Source: Dokdonella_A sp963834755
GTDB taxonomy: Bacteria > Pseudomonadota > Gammaproteobacteria > Xanthomonadales > Rhodanobacteraceae
NCBI GenBank assembly: GCA_963834755.1
Contig: CAWICQ010000009.1
Coordinates: forward strand, 620,001-684,000
DNA length: 64,000 bases
Direction of reading: 5' to 3'
Shown here one piece after another: positions 35,893 to 46,092 of the stretch. Every line of letters begins with the position of its first letter. Position 1 is the stretch's first letter. The notes under the pieces are model-generated. The model saw only the letters and a list, made by a program, of their open reading frames with translations, did no database searches and had not been told where the DNA came from. The translations under genes and the position numbers were made by a program.

Positions 35893-36008
35893 ACCTCTCC
35901 CGCTTGCGGGAGAGGTCGGCCGCAGGCGGGGTGAGGAAAGCGCCGCGAGAAGGTGCCGTCGAACCAAGCGTGCCCTCACCCCAACCCTCTCCCGCAAGCG
36001 GGAGAGGG
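35893..36008. repeat. Pair of CTCTCCCGC/GCGGGAGAG palindromes in the efflux operon
   Basis: Two near-identical hairpins with 11-bp perfect arms lie at ACCTCTCCCGC (35893-35903)/GCGGGAGAGGT (35906-35916) and CCCTCTCCCGC (35985-35995)/GCGGGAGAGGG (35998-36008). They fill the 153-bp gap between the adaptor and pump genes. Linked sequences GGGGTGAGG and CCCTCACCCC add to the overall inverted symmetry. Related copies are at 62.1 kb and inside the gene at 14973-18035. In an operon mRNA they could stabilise or separate the upstream part. Confidence 0.85.
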
Positions 36009-36037
36009 ACGAAATGCGCGATGCGACGACGACGCGC

Positions 36038-37024
36038 TCAATCATCATCGTCCCCCGGCATCGAGCCGATGCCCTCAAGCGACCACAACACACCGACGCC
36101 GCGCACGACGATCAAATCGTCGTCATCGACTCCATCGACGAGCCAGCCCTCGCCGCTCGGCATCAGCAACGTGACCTGCTTGCGCGCGTAGCGCATGTTG
36201 TCGTCGCCGGGCTTCGCGTCGAGCTGGTGGTAGACGTACGCGCCGCCTTCTTCGTAAATCAGCGCGCCGCGCGGCACCAGAAATCCCGCGCGCGCGGAAC
36301 CGGCGAGCGCGACCGCGAAACGCGCGCCGACGCCGAGACCCGCGGGCGGTTGTTCCACTTCGACGAGAAGACTCGCGGTCTGTGCCTCGGTCGCCTGCGA
36401 AAGCACGCCGAGCACGCGGCCTTTCACGGCGATGCCGTCGATATCCAACGTCGCGGTTTCGGGCAACGCGCCGATGCTGTGCTGCCCGGGAAGATCGACG
36501 CGTACCAGCGCGCTCTTGCCGGCGGCGACCGAATCGATGAGTTTCTGTCTGCGCGCGGCACCGCCGGACGCGATCGCCGCCCAGCGCAGCGCGAAACGCG
36601 TCGATGCGGTATCCGCCTGCGCTCGCGCGCGCGCCTGCTCCGCCTGCGCGGCTTCGAGATTCTTCAGCGATGCGCTGGCGCCCGCCTTGTAAAGGCCTTG
36701 CAGGCGAACGACTTCCGCGGCGGCGGCGCGTTCGGCAGCGCGGCTCGCGTCGACCTCACCGAGCTCGGCAATCAACGTGGACGGATCGAGAACCTGCCCG
36801 AACGCCGCGACGCCTTCGGCCGGTTTGGCTTTGACGGCATGCGCGACGACGATGCCGACCGCCTCGCGCTGTTCCTTGTTCAACGTCGGCGTCGCGCTGC
36901 CGGCATTCTTCGGCGCGTCGTCATCATCGTCGCCCGCGGCGCGAGCGAGCGTCGTCGTCAGCACCATCGCGAGCACGGATGCGAGCGTTGCAGCGGCGAG
37001 ATGTCTGAAAGACAGCGTGTTCAT
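36038..37024 (-). CDS. Periplasmic adaptor (membrane-fusion) subunit of the RND efflux system
   Basis: HlyD/CzcB-type adaptor of 328 residues. The signal peptide ends near LTTTLARA, and the mature protein begins AGDDDDDAPKN. The coiled-coil hairpin is in the middle (RAAERAAAAEVVRLQGLYKAG, then AAQAEQARARAQADTAS), followed by beta-barrel sequences (VPRGALIYEEGGAYVYHQL). The C-terminus is again acidic (SMPGDDDD). The Asp clusters at both ends are unusual and could bind cations. The ATG overlaps the outer-membrane gene stop (37021-37024). Confidence 0.82.
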   Translation of the reverse strand: MNTLSFRHLAAATLASVLAMVLTTTLARAAGDDDDDAPKNAGSATPTLNKEQREAVGIVVAHAVKAKPAEGVAAFGQVLDPSTLIAELGEVDASRAAERAAAAEVVRLQGLYKAGASASLKNLEAAQAEQARARAQADTASTRFALRWAAIASGGAARRQKLIDSVAAGKSALVRVDLPGQHSIGALPETATLDIDGIAVKGRVLGVLSQATEAQTASLLVEVEQPPAGLGVGARFAVALAGSARAGFLVPRGALIYEEGGAYVYHQLDAKPGDDNMRYARKQVTLLMPSGEGWLVDGVDDDDLIVVRGVGVLWSLEGIGSMPGDDDD

Positions 37025-38556
37025 CGGTCTGCTCCGGAATCGGAAGACGCCGGCTTGGCGAGCGCGAGCTCGGGACCGGACAACGGCGCGTGCAGCGCAT
37101 CTTCGAGCGCGTTGCGCGCCGATTGCATCCGCGCGCGCGCCTGCACGATCTCAAGCTCAGCGCGCAGCGCCAGCACTTCGACGACGTTATGTTCCAGGCG
37201 ATCGCCGGCGCCGAGCTCGAGCGCGACATCGGCGTGATGGAGCTGCTGCCGGATCGCATCGCCGCGCTGCAGCGCCGCATCGAGATTTTCCTCGGCGACC
37301 TGCTCGGCGCGGGTTGCGGCGTCGATCTCGCCGTAGATGCCGGCCTGCCGCGTCAACATGCGCTGGCCGGCGACTTCGCGCGCGGCGGTCGCTTCGGCAA
37401 TCTCGCCGCGATTGCGGTTGAACAGCGGCAGCAAGATGCCGACGTCGAGCGGCCATTTGGCGATGCCGTGATCCCAGTAATAGCCGGGCTTGAATTCGAC
37501 CTCGGGATACTGGCGCGCGATCGCACGCTCGAGTTTCTTTTCGGCCTGCGCGTAGTCGCCGATCGCGACGGCGAGATCCGCGCGCGACAACAAGGCCTTC
37601 TCGCGCAGATCGGCGACACCATCGGATGCGATTTTCGGCGGATCGCCCCATTCGGGCCACGAAATCGCAACACCCTCGAGCGCGGTTTGCGGCACACCGA
37701 GCGCCGTCGCGAGTGCGGCTTGCGCAGTGCTTGCGTCGGCGTTCGCGTCGGCTTGCTGTTGTTCGGTATCGATGCGCATCGTCTGCGCCGCATTGAGATC
37801 GGATGGCGCGTCCTCGCCCGCGGCGACACGTTGACGTTGTAGCGTGATGAGTCCGTCCTGCGTGGCCGCGAGCCGTTTCAGGATTTCTAGCCGACGCCGC
37901 GCACTTTCGCGATCGGACAGCGCCGCGATCAGCGCGCGGCGCACGGTCCAGGTCTGTTCCATCAGCTGATCGCGCGCGCCGCCGCTGCCAAGTCGCGCCA
38001 GTTCCTCATCGATACGGCGAACGCTGTGCTGCGGCAACAGGAAATCGAAGCTGATGCCGTAAAGCCAATGGTGCGGCTCGCGCTGCGCATATTCGCCTTG
38101 CAAACCGAGCGTGGGATTCGGCAGCTCGCCGGCCGTGATTTCGTGTGCGAGCGCGGAGTCGACTTCGGCGCGCGCCACGGCGAGCGAACCGTTCTCCGCC
38201 AGCGCCACCGCGAGCAGACTGCCGCGATCCCATTCGTGGGGTGGCCATGGTTTCGCGGCTTGCGGCAAGACACGCGCGACGTTGTCGCGCAGCGCCGGCG
38301 CGTCGAGCCGGCGCGCCGCAAAGTCGTCCGCCGTCCGCGCCGGATCGAGCGGCGCCGGCGAATATGTCGCACAGGCGACGAGCGCCAAAGCGAGCGCCGC
38401 AGCCGCGAGCGCACGGATGCGCCGATGGCCGCGCAGCGCGCGACGATCCGCGTCCTCCGTATCGCCCGAAGCGACCGCAACCGTCGTGCGCGTCAGCTGG
38501 CCCAACCCCACCTCCGCGACCCATGGCCATCCGGCCGTGCGAGACCCGCGCTCCAT
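37021..38556 (-). CDS. Outer-membrane efflux channel lipoprotein (TolC/CzcC-like)
   Basis: Outer-membrane factor of the tripartite pump. From the ATG at 38556 it has 511 residues. A shorter start nearer the Arg-rich signal region is possible, because the hydrophobic segment ALAAAALALALVAC with lipobox Cys is near residue 60. The body has two TolC-type repeats: ALAENGSLAVARAEVDSALA ... NPTLGLQGEY and LSRADLAVAIGDYAQAEKKLE. It is the first gene of the efflux unit and is coupled to the adaptor by ATGA. Confidence 0.82.
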   Translation of the reverse strand: MERGSRTAGWPWVAEVGLGQLTRTTVAVASGDTEDADRRALRGHRRIRALAAAALALALVACATYSPAPLDPARTADDFAARRLDAPALRDNVARVLPQAAKPWPPHEWDRGSLLAVALAENGSLAVARAEVDSALAHEITAGELPNPTLGLQGEYAQREPHHWLYGISFDFLLPQHSVRRIDEELARLGSGGARDQLMEQTWTVRRALIAALSDRESARRRLEILKRLAATQDGLITLQRQRVAAGEDAPSDLNAAQTMRIDTEQQQADANADASTAQAALATALGVPQTALEGVAISWPEWGDPPKIASDGVADLREKALLSRADLAVAIGDYAQAEKKLERAIARQYPEVEFKPGYYWDHGIAKWPLDVGILLPLFNRNRGEIAEATAAREVAGQRMLTRQAGIYGEIDAATRAEQVAEENLDAALQRGDAIRQQLHHADVALELGAGDRLEHNVVEVLALRAELEIVQARARMQSARNALEDALHAPLSGPELALAKPASSDSGADR

Positions 38557-38687
38557 CCCGGTCGATCTTACCGAGGATGCGGCTGCCCCATCACACCCGA
38601 ATGCGAGATGAACCGCGGACCTGGCGTTTTGCACGATGTAAACGGATGGCGCATTAGGATCGACCCGCTCCCACTCGCACCCGGATC

Positions 38688-40223
38688 ATGCCGACCCGCT
38701 CGAATACGGCCATGCTCGCCTTCGTGCTGATCGCCGGCGCCGTCCGCTGCGCGGTGGCAGCGCCGCACGCGCCGCCGCATATTTTTGGCTTCGACGACGT
38801 CGATGCGCGCGCCAAGGCGCTCGCGGACGCGGCGTTCCAGGATGGCGGCTCCAATCTGCCGGGCGCGCTGCAGCATCTGGACCACGATCGCTACGAGGCA
38901 ATCCGGTTCCGTCCGGAGGCCGCGCGCTGGCACGCGGCAAAGCTGCCGTTCGAAGTGCAGCTTTTTCACGAAGGCTGGCTGTTCGACCGCCCGGTGAAAA
39001 TCGACGAGATCGCGCGCGGCACCGCCAGCGAGATCGCATTCGATGCGCGAGCGTTCGACTATTCGAAAGCCGGCATCGACCCGCAGGCCGCGAGCGGCGT
39101 CGGTTATGCCGGCTTCAATGTGCACTACGCGTTGAACCTGCCCGCCTACAAAGACGACGTGCTGGCTTTCCTCGGCGCAAGCTACTTCCGTGCGCTCGGC
39201 AAGGGCCAGTTGTACGGACTGTCGGCGCGCGGGCTCGCCATCGACACCGCGCTCGCTTCCGGCGAGGAATTTCCGCGTTTCGTCGAATTCTGGCTCGAAA
39301 AGCCGAAGACCGGCGCGGATGCGCTGACGCTCTACGGCCTTCTCGATTCGCCGCGCGCGACCGGCGCGTATCGATTCGTGTTCGTGCCCGGCATCGAATC
39401 CACGGTCGAAGTCACCGCGCGCATTTATCTTCGCGACAAGGTCGGCAAGCTCGGCGTCGCGCCGCTGACGAGCATGTATTTCCACGGTGCGAACCAGCCG
39501 GCCCAGGGCGAAGACTACCGGCCCGAAGTGCACGACTCCGACGGACTTTCGATCCAGTCGAAAAGCGGCGAATGGATCTGGCGTCCGCTGGTGAATCCGA
39601 AGCGGCTCCTGGTCACCTCGTTTGCGCTGGACAGTCCGCGCGGTTTCGGCCTGATGCAGCGGCAACGCACGTTCGCCGAGTATCAGGACCTGTCGACGCG
39701 CTACGAAGCGCATCCGAGCGCGTGGATCGAACCGATCGGCGAGTGGGGCAGCGGCCGCGTCGAGCTCGTGCAGATTCCGGCGCCCGACGAGACCAACGAC
39801 AACATCGTCGCGTACTGGGTGTCCGATCGCGTGGCCGCGCCGAAAGAGGCGATCGATCTGCATTATCGGATCCACTGGCAGAAGGACATCGAGGCGCGCC
39901 CGCCGACCGCGTGGGTTGCCGAAACGCGCCGCGGCAAAGGCTACATGCCCAAGCCCGACGCCGGCATCGGCTTCATCGTCGACTACGTCGGGCCGATGCT
40001 GAGCCAGCTTTCCGCCGATGCGCCGGTCGCGGCGGATGTTTCCGCCGACGCCAACGGCGCCATCATCGACAAACAGCTGCGCCGCAACCCGGAAACGGGC
40101 GGCTTGCGCCTGGAACTGCACGTGCGCCGCATCGACGACACCAAACCGATCGAGTTGCGCGCGGCACTGCGCAACGACAACGAGGCATCGGAGACATGGA
40201 GCTACGCGCTGCCGCCCGGCTGA
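38688..40223 (+). CDS. opgG: Glucan biosynthesis protein OpgG (MdoG)
   Basis: Periplasmic protein needed to branch or release osmoregulated periplasmic glucans. It has 511 residues with signal peptide RSNTAMLAFVLIAGAVRCAVA. Family landmarks: FDDVDARAKALAD, YEAIRFRPEAARW, VEVQ-like FEVQLFHEGWLFD, AFLGASYFRALG, YGLSARGLAIDTA, EIHDSDGL-like PEVHDSDGLSI, GEWIWRPLVNP and DNIVAYWVSD. It overlaps opgH by about 28 bases. A second homologue (opgD) follows opgH. Confidence 0.95.
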   Translation: MPTRSNTAMLAFVLIAGAVRCAVAAPHAPPHIFGFDDVDARAKALADAAFQDGGSNLPGALQHLDHDRYEAIRFRPEAARWHAAKLPFEVQLFHEGWLFDRPVKIDEIARGTASEIAFDARAFDYSKAGIDPQAASGVGYAGFNVHYALNLPAYKDDVLAFLGASYFRALGKGQLYGLSARGLAIDTALASGEEFPRFVEFWLEKPKTGADALTLYGLLDSPRATGAYRFVFVPGIESTVEVTARIYLRDKVGKLGVAPLTSMYFHGANQPAQGEDYRPEVHDSDGLSIQSKSGEWIWRPLVNPKRLLVTSFALDSPRGFGLMQRQRTFAEYQDLSTRYEAHPSAWIEPIGEWGSGRVELVQIPAPDETNDNIVAYWVSDRVAAPKEAIDLHYRIHWQKDIEARPPTAWVAETRRGKGYMPKPDAGIGFIVDYVGPMLSQLSADAPVAADVSADANGAIIDKQLRRNPETGGLRLELHVRRIDDTKPIELRAALRNDNEASETWSYALPPG

Positions 40224-42709
40224 ATCGCGACGCCGAGCCGACGGCGATCTGCGATGACTATCTCGACGCGCTGCCGCTCGCGCCGCTCGCGCGCGCGCGC
40301 GTGGCGGACGCGTGCGCGAGCACGTTCGATGCGCGTGCGGCGATGACCGCCGTGCACGGCGCGCTGGCCCCTGACGGCAGCCTGGATGCGGCCAATCCTG
40401 CGTTCGCCTCGCTTCGTGCCCGACTCGCGCTCGCCGGCGTCAACGGCAGCGATCACGCCGCGATCGTTACCGACGATCCGCGCCGCGGCCTGCGCTTGAT
40501 CTCGACGCCGCCGATCCGGCGCACGTCGATGGCGCCGGAGCCGTGGCGTCTCGGCACGATCTTTCCGCTATTCAGCCGGCGCAGGCGCGCGGTGCGCGCG
40601 GATGACACGCTCGAAGCTGCCGAAGCGCCGGCAATGGCGTGTCGTTGCCGCGTGGCGACGCGTCGTGCTGTTGTCGCTGGTTGTCGCGCAAACCGTGTTG
40701 GCGACCGATTTCATGGCCGGCGTGCTGCCGTATCACGGTCGCCAGCCGCTCGAGCTCGGCATTCTCGCGTTGTTCGCGATTTTGATCTTGTGGGTTTCCG
40801 CCGGCTTCTGGACCGCAATGGCCGGATTCGTCCTTCAACTGCGCGGTCACGATCGCTATGCGATCTCGGCGCGCGACGCGCCGCACGCGCCGCTGACCGA
40901 TGCGGCACGCACCGCGATCGTGATGCCGATCTGCAACGAGAACGTCGCGCGCGTGTTCGCCGGCCTTCGCGCGACCTACGACTCGCTCGCGCGCACCGGC
41001 GAGATCGCGCGCTTCGACTTCTTCGTGTTGAGCGACAGCAGCGATCCGGATCTGCGCATCGCCGAACGCGAAGCGTGGCTCGACATCTGCCGCCGCACCG
41101 GTGGATTCGAGCGCATTTTCTATCGGCGCCGCCAGCACCGCATCAAGCGCAAGAGCGGCAATGTCGCCGACTTCTGCCGGCGCTGGGGCAAAGGTTACGA
41201 CTACATGGTCGTGATGGATGCCGACAGCGTCATGAGCGGACGTTGCCTCGTCGAATTGATGCGTCTCATGCAGGTGCGTCCGCTCGCTGGAATCATCCAG
41301 ACCGCGCCGCTCGCGTTCGGGCGCGAGACGTTGTATGCGCGCATCCAGCAATTTGCGACGCGTGTGTACGGTCCGCTGTTCGTCACCGGATTGCACTTCT
41401 GGCAGCTCGGCGAATCGCATTACTGGGGTCACAACGCCATCATCCGCGTCGAGCCTTTCATGAAGCACTGCGCGCTCGGACGACTGCCCGGACGCGGCGC
41501 GCTGTCCGGCGAAATCCTATCGCATGATTTCGTCGAAGCCGCGCTGATGCGCCGCGCCGGATGGGGCGTGTGGATCGCCTACGATCTGCCCGGCAGCTAC
41601 GAAGAGATGCCGCCGAATCTGCTCGATGAATTGAAGCGCGACCGGCGCTGGTGTCTGGGCAACCTGATCAATTCGCGGCTTTTTTTCGCGCACGGTTTGC
41701 ATCCGGCGCACCGCGCGGTGTTCGTCACTGGAGTGATGGCGTACCTTTCGGCGCCGTTGTGGTTTCTGTTCCTGGTGTTATCGACGGCGCTGCTCGCGGT
41801 GCACGTGCTGATGGCGCCGACGTATTTCGTAACGCCGAATCAGCTTTTCCCTTTGTGGCCGGAATGGCATCCGTCGCGCGCGATCGGACTTTTCACCGCG
41901 ACCGCGACGTTGCTGTTCCTGCCCAAGATTCTTGGCGTCGCGCTGATCGCGACGCGCGGCGCGCAGCACTTCGGCGGCGTGCCGCGCCTTGCCTTGAGCA
42001 CACTGCTCGAAATCGTGTTCTCGATGCTGCTTGCGCCGGTGCGCATGCTGTTCCACACGCAGTTCATCGTGGCCGCGCTGCTCGGCTGGAAACTCGCATG
42101 GAAGTCGCCGCCGCGCGAGGACGCCGAGACGACTTGGAGCGAGGCGCTGCGACGCCACGGTCTGCACACGTTGCTCGGACTCGCGTGGCTCGGTCTCGTC
42201 TATTGGCTCAATCCCGCGTTCCTCGGCTGGCTCCTGCCGGTGGCCGGCGCGCTCGCGGTTTCGATTCCGATCTCGGTGTTCTCGAGCCGCGTTTCGCTCG
42301 GCCGGCGGCTTCGTGCAGATCGCATCTTTCTGATTCCGGAAGAATCGTATCCGCCGCGCGTATTGCGCCGCATGCGTCGCTTCTTCCGCCACGCGCCGCG
42401 CGATGCGGGTTTCGTCGATGCGGTTGTCGATCCGCTGCACAACGCGATCGCGTGCACGGCGGACGTCGCGCGCACGCAGCACTCGGACGCGATCCGCCGC
42501 GTGCACGACGAGCTCGTCGGCCGCGCTCTACGCGACGGTCCCGAACCGCTCACGCTCGATGAGAAAGCCGCGCTGTTCGGCGATGCGCTCGCGCTGTCGC
42601 GTCTGCACTTTGCCGTGTGGACCGACGACGACGCGCATCCGGCGTGGATACGCGCGCGTCGCAGGACGACACGCACGAAAGCACCCGTCACCGCCGCGCG
42701 GAGCGCCGC

Positions 42710-42713
<4 letters not shown>
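40196..42713 (+). CDS. opgH: Glucan glucosyltransferase OpgH (MdoH), frameshifted after the N-terminal domain
   Basis: Inner-membrane GT2 glucosyltransferase that builds the beta-1,2-glucan backbone from UDP-glucose. The N-terminal cytoplasmic part starts at ATG 40196 (MELRAAARLN, then YLDALPLAPLARARVADA) and continues to PEPWRLGTIFP. The membrane and catalytic part is one base out of phase and open from 40602: WRRVVLLSLVVAQT, CNENVARVFAGL, FVLSDSSDPD, MDADSVMSG, SHDFVEAALMRRAGW and the Q/RxxRW motif KRDRRWCLGN. Dropping one base near 40630 gives 838 residues, near E. coli OpgH (847). Its stop overlaps the opgD GTG. Confidence 0.9.
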
Positions 42714-44302
<1,589 letters not shown>

Positions 44303-44320
44303 TTGTTGTCTTGTCTTTAG

Positions 44321-44340
44321 CCTCCCCTTCAAGGGGAGGG
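44321..44340. repeat. CCTCCCCTT/AAGGGGAGG palindrome between convergent genes
   Basis: Near-perfect palindrome CCTCCCCTT (44321-44329) and AAGGGGAGG (44331-44339) lies 19 bp after the opgD stop and 48 bp before the stop of the convergent XRE gene. A poly-A tract (AAAAAAA, about 44372-44378) lies beyond it, which would be a T-run for the minus strand, though not directly after the stem. It may serve as a bidirectional transcription stop. Its core resembles the GGGAGAGG repeat family. Confidence 0.55.
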
Positions 44341-44386
44341 CTTAAAGCGAGCTCAGCGACGAGTCGGAGCTAAAAAAAGCCAAAAC

Positions 44387-44695
44387 CTACTCCCTCCATC
44401 GCGACTTCCGCCCCGGCGGCCGCCCGACCCTTGGCGGCGAGTGCGGCTCGCGCACCGCGTTCGGCAGATCCAGCGTTTCCGCCTCGGCAAACAGTGTGGA
44501 CAGCGGAATATTCAGCACCACCGAGATCTTGAGCAGGTATTGCATCGAGAAATTCTGCGTGCCGCGCTCGATGTTTCCGTAATACGCGCGATGGATATCC
44601 GCGGCGCCGGCAAAGGCCTCCTGGCTGTACTTGAGGCGTTCGCGGTGGCGTCGGATGACCAGCCCCAGGCGTCGCTGCAGCTCTCTTGGTGACAT
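44387..44695 (-). CDS. XRE-family helix-turn-helix regulator
   Basis: DNA-binding protein of 102 residues. The Cro/C1-type HTH spans about residues 6-66: LGLVIRRHRERLKYSQEAFA, GAADIHRAYYGNIERGTQNFS, then LLKISVVLNIPLSTLFAEAE. The tail is basic and Pro-rich (PRVGRPPGRKSRWRE). It is divergent from the unknown gene at 44775 across an AT-rich 79-bp region, which suggests it regulates that gene, itself, or both. Confidence 0.85.
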   Translation of the reverse strand: MSPRELQRRLGLVIRRHRERLKYSQEAFAGAADIHRAYYGNIERGTQNFSMQYLLKISVVLNIPLSTLFAEAETLDLPNAVREPHSPPRVGRPPGRKSRWRE

Positions 44696-44774
44696 GCCTC
44701 GAAACCTAAGAGTTGCACCGCAAGCTTAACTACCCATTATCCAAATAACGTTTATATAAGATATATTTTTCGTC
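44696..44774. promoter_or_regulatory. AT-rich divergent promoter region
   Basis: The stretch 44726-44771 is strikingly AT-rich (TTATCCAAATAACG, TTTATATAAGATATATTTTT) in otherwise very GC-rich DNA. It separates the XRE gene from the divergent unknown gene. TTGCAC at 44713-44718 followed by CATTAT at 44735-44740 gives a weak sigma70-like pair with 16-bp spacing. The sequence probably holds both promoters and an XRE operator. Confidence 0.5.
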
Positions 44775-45599
44775 ATGAGCGATCCGAAAATGCGCGAAGA
44801 CGAAAACCCCGACGCGACCGTGGCTCGCCTGTGCGCGATGGCGACATTCCGCGACGGCGAAACCTCGCGGCGACAGATCGGCGCGCAACTCGACAGCGCC
44901 CAAGCGGACTTCGCGCGTTGCCTGGCGATGAGCGGCTGGGCGATCGCGCGGCCGCTGCGCATGCTGGCGTTCGGTCTGCCGATGCAGACGTCGCTGGACG
45001 ATTGCCTGCTCGCTCGGCTGCGCGATGCCGGCTACGCATTGCAGGGGCTCGACGACGACGCCGTCGGCGCGTGTCTCGATTCGCGCTGGGAATTCGTGCG
45101 CGGCAACGAGTGCGCGCCGGCGCGTTATCGGCCCGCGCCTTCGTATCACGACCGGCTGCGCGTCGGATTGCTCGTCGCTGCATGGCAACGCGGATCGTGG
45201 CGCTGCTCCAGCATCGAAGCGCTCGAGACCATCGCCGGGCATCTCGCGGCGGCAACAGCCGCGCTCGGATCGCGTTTCGCGCTGCCGATCGCGTTGTTGA
45301 GGCGCGCGGCCGCCGAAAACTGCATCGACGCCGCCGCGGACGAACGCTTGCGGCAGCAGCTGCGGCGAGAGCTCATCCGCATGGACGATGACGACGTGCG
45401 TCATCTCGCGATCACGGCCGCGCTCGATGACGCGGCTGATGTCGCAGCGACGGTGCGACGCTACGGCAGCGCAGCGATGCGCGTGCTCCTGCGCGCGCAT
45501 CAGGATCGAAGATCACCGACGAGCGCGCGAACGACGCTCGAACCACGCCTGGCGCGGCTGCGTCGCGAGCTCTGGGCACCCGTCGCCGCGCACGGCTAG
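44775..45599 (+). CDS. Protein of unknown function next to the XRE regulator
   Basis: The protein has 274 residues. I do not recognise it. It is acidic to neutral, Ala/Arg/Leu-rich, has no signal peptide or membrane segment, and is predicted helical throughout. It opens MSDPKMREDENPDATVARLC and contains FARCLAMSGWAIARPLRMLAFG and RYRPAPSYHDRLRVGLLVAAW. There is no clear ribosome site, and the coding start sits directly against the AT-rich region, so a leaderless message is possible. The pairing with a divergent XRE gene suggests a regulated accessory function. Confidence 0.6.
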   Translation: MSDPKMREDENPDATVARLCAMATFRDGETSRRQIGAQLDSAQADFARCLAMSGWAIARPLRMLAFGLPMQTSLDDCLLARLRDAGYALQGLDDDAVGACLDSRWEFVRGNECAPARYRPAPSYHDRLRVGLLVAAWQRGSWRCSSIEALETIAGHLAAATAALGSRFALPIALLRRAAAENCIDAAADERLRQQLRRELIRMDDDDVRHLAITAALDDAADVAATVRRYGSAAMRVLLRAHQDRRSPTSARTTLEPRLARLRRELWAPVAAHG

Positions 45600-45646
45600 C
45601 ATAGGCGGCGGCGCGCGCATCGCGCCGGAAATTTCGGAGGACTGAC

Positions 45647-45782
45647 ATGGGCACGAGAGATCCTCTCGTCGATGCGTACATCGCCGACGCGGCGGATTTT
45701 GCGCAACCCGCAGCGGCTGGCGACGACGATCGAGTGGCTCGCCGAAGGCAAGCCGCGTCACTGGAAATACGCCAACTGCTGA
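45647..45782 (+). pseudogene. Internally deleted DUF1801/YdeI-like gene remnant
   Basis: The start (MGTRDPLVDAYIADAADFA) matches the N-terminus of YdeI/DUF1801-type proteins, and TTTCGGAGG upstream is a good ribosome site. About 57 bases in, a second frame reads NPQRLATTIEWLAEGKPRHW and ends KYANC-stop at 45780-45782, the typical C-terminus of the same family. The middle of the domain, about 100 or more residues, is missing. This is seen directly; that a single deletion caused it is inference. Confidence 0.75.
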
Positions 45783-45903
45783 GTTTCGCCGGCGTTTGTC
45801 CGGCGCCTGCGTCGCCGCTTCAGCGCACGTGCAGGCGCTGCGGATAGGTTGGAATCGTGCGCGAGGTTGTGCGCGCACCTCGACGATCACGCAGGAGCAC
45901 GCC

Positions 45904-46053
45904 ATGATCCGCAAGCTCAAATCCGGCGAATACCGACTCTATTCGCGCAAAGTCGATCCGAAGTCCGGCCGGCGCCGCAATCTCGGTACGTTCTCGACGC
46001 GCGCCGCGGCGGAGAAGCACGAGCGCGAAGTGCAATACTTCAAGCGACACTGA
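45904..46053 (+). CDS. 49-residue conserved basic protein
   Basis: A short gene with AGGAG ribosome site and ATG at 45904. The protein begins MIRKLKSGEYRLYSRKVDP, continues KSGRRRNLGTFSTRAAAEKH and ends EREVQYFKRH. It is strongly basic. The sequence shape (short beta-strands, then a helix AAAEKHEREVQYFKR) recalls the arm-binding domain of tyrosine integrases, and I recall near-identical small proteins in other proteobacteria. A nucleic-acid-binding role is only a guess. Confidence 0.7.
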   Translation: MIRKLKSGEYRLYSRKVDPKSGRRRNLGTFSTRAAAEKHEREVQYFKRH

Positions 46054-46092
46054 CAGAGTGCGCCGATAGTCAAACATACGACGAAGAGCTCG

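Noticed and set aside
44775..45599. Toxin-antitoxin call for the XRE regulator and its neighbour
   Set aside because: The genes are divergent, not an operon, and the partner at 274 residues matches no toxin fold I recognise.
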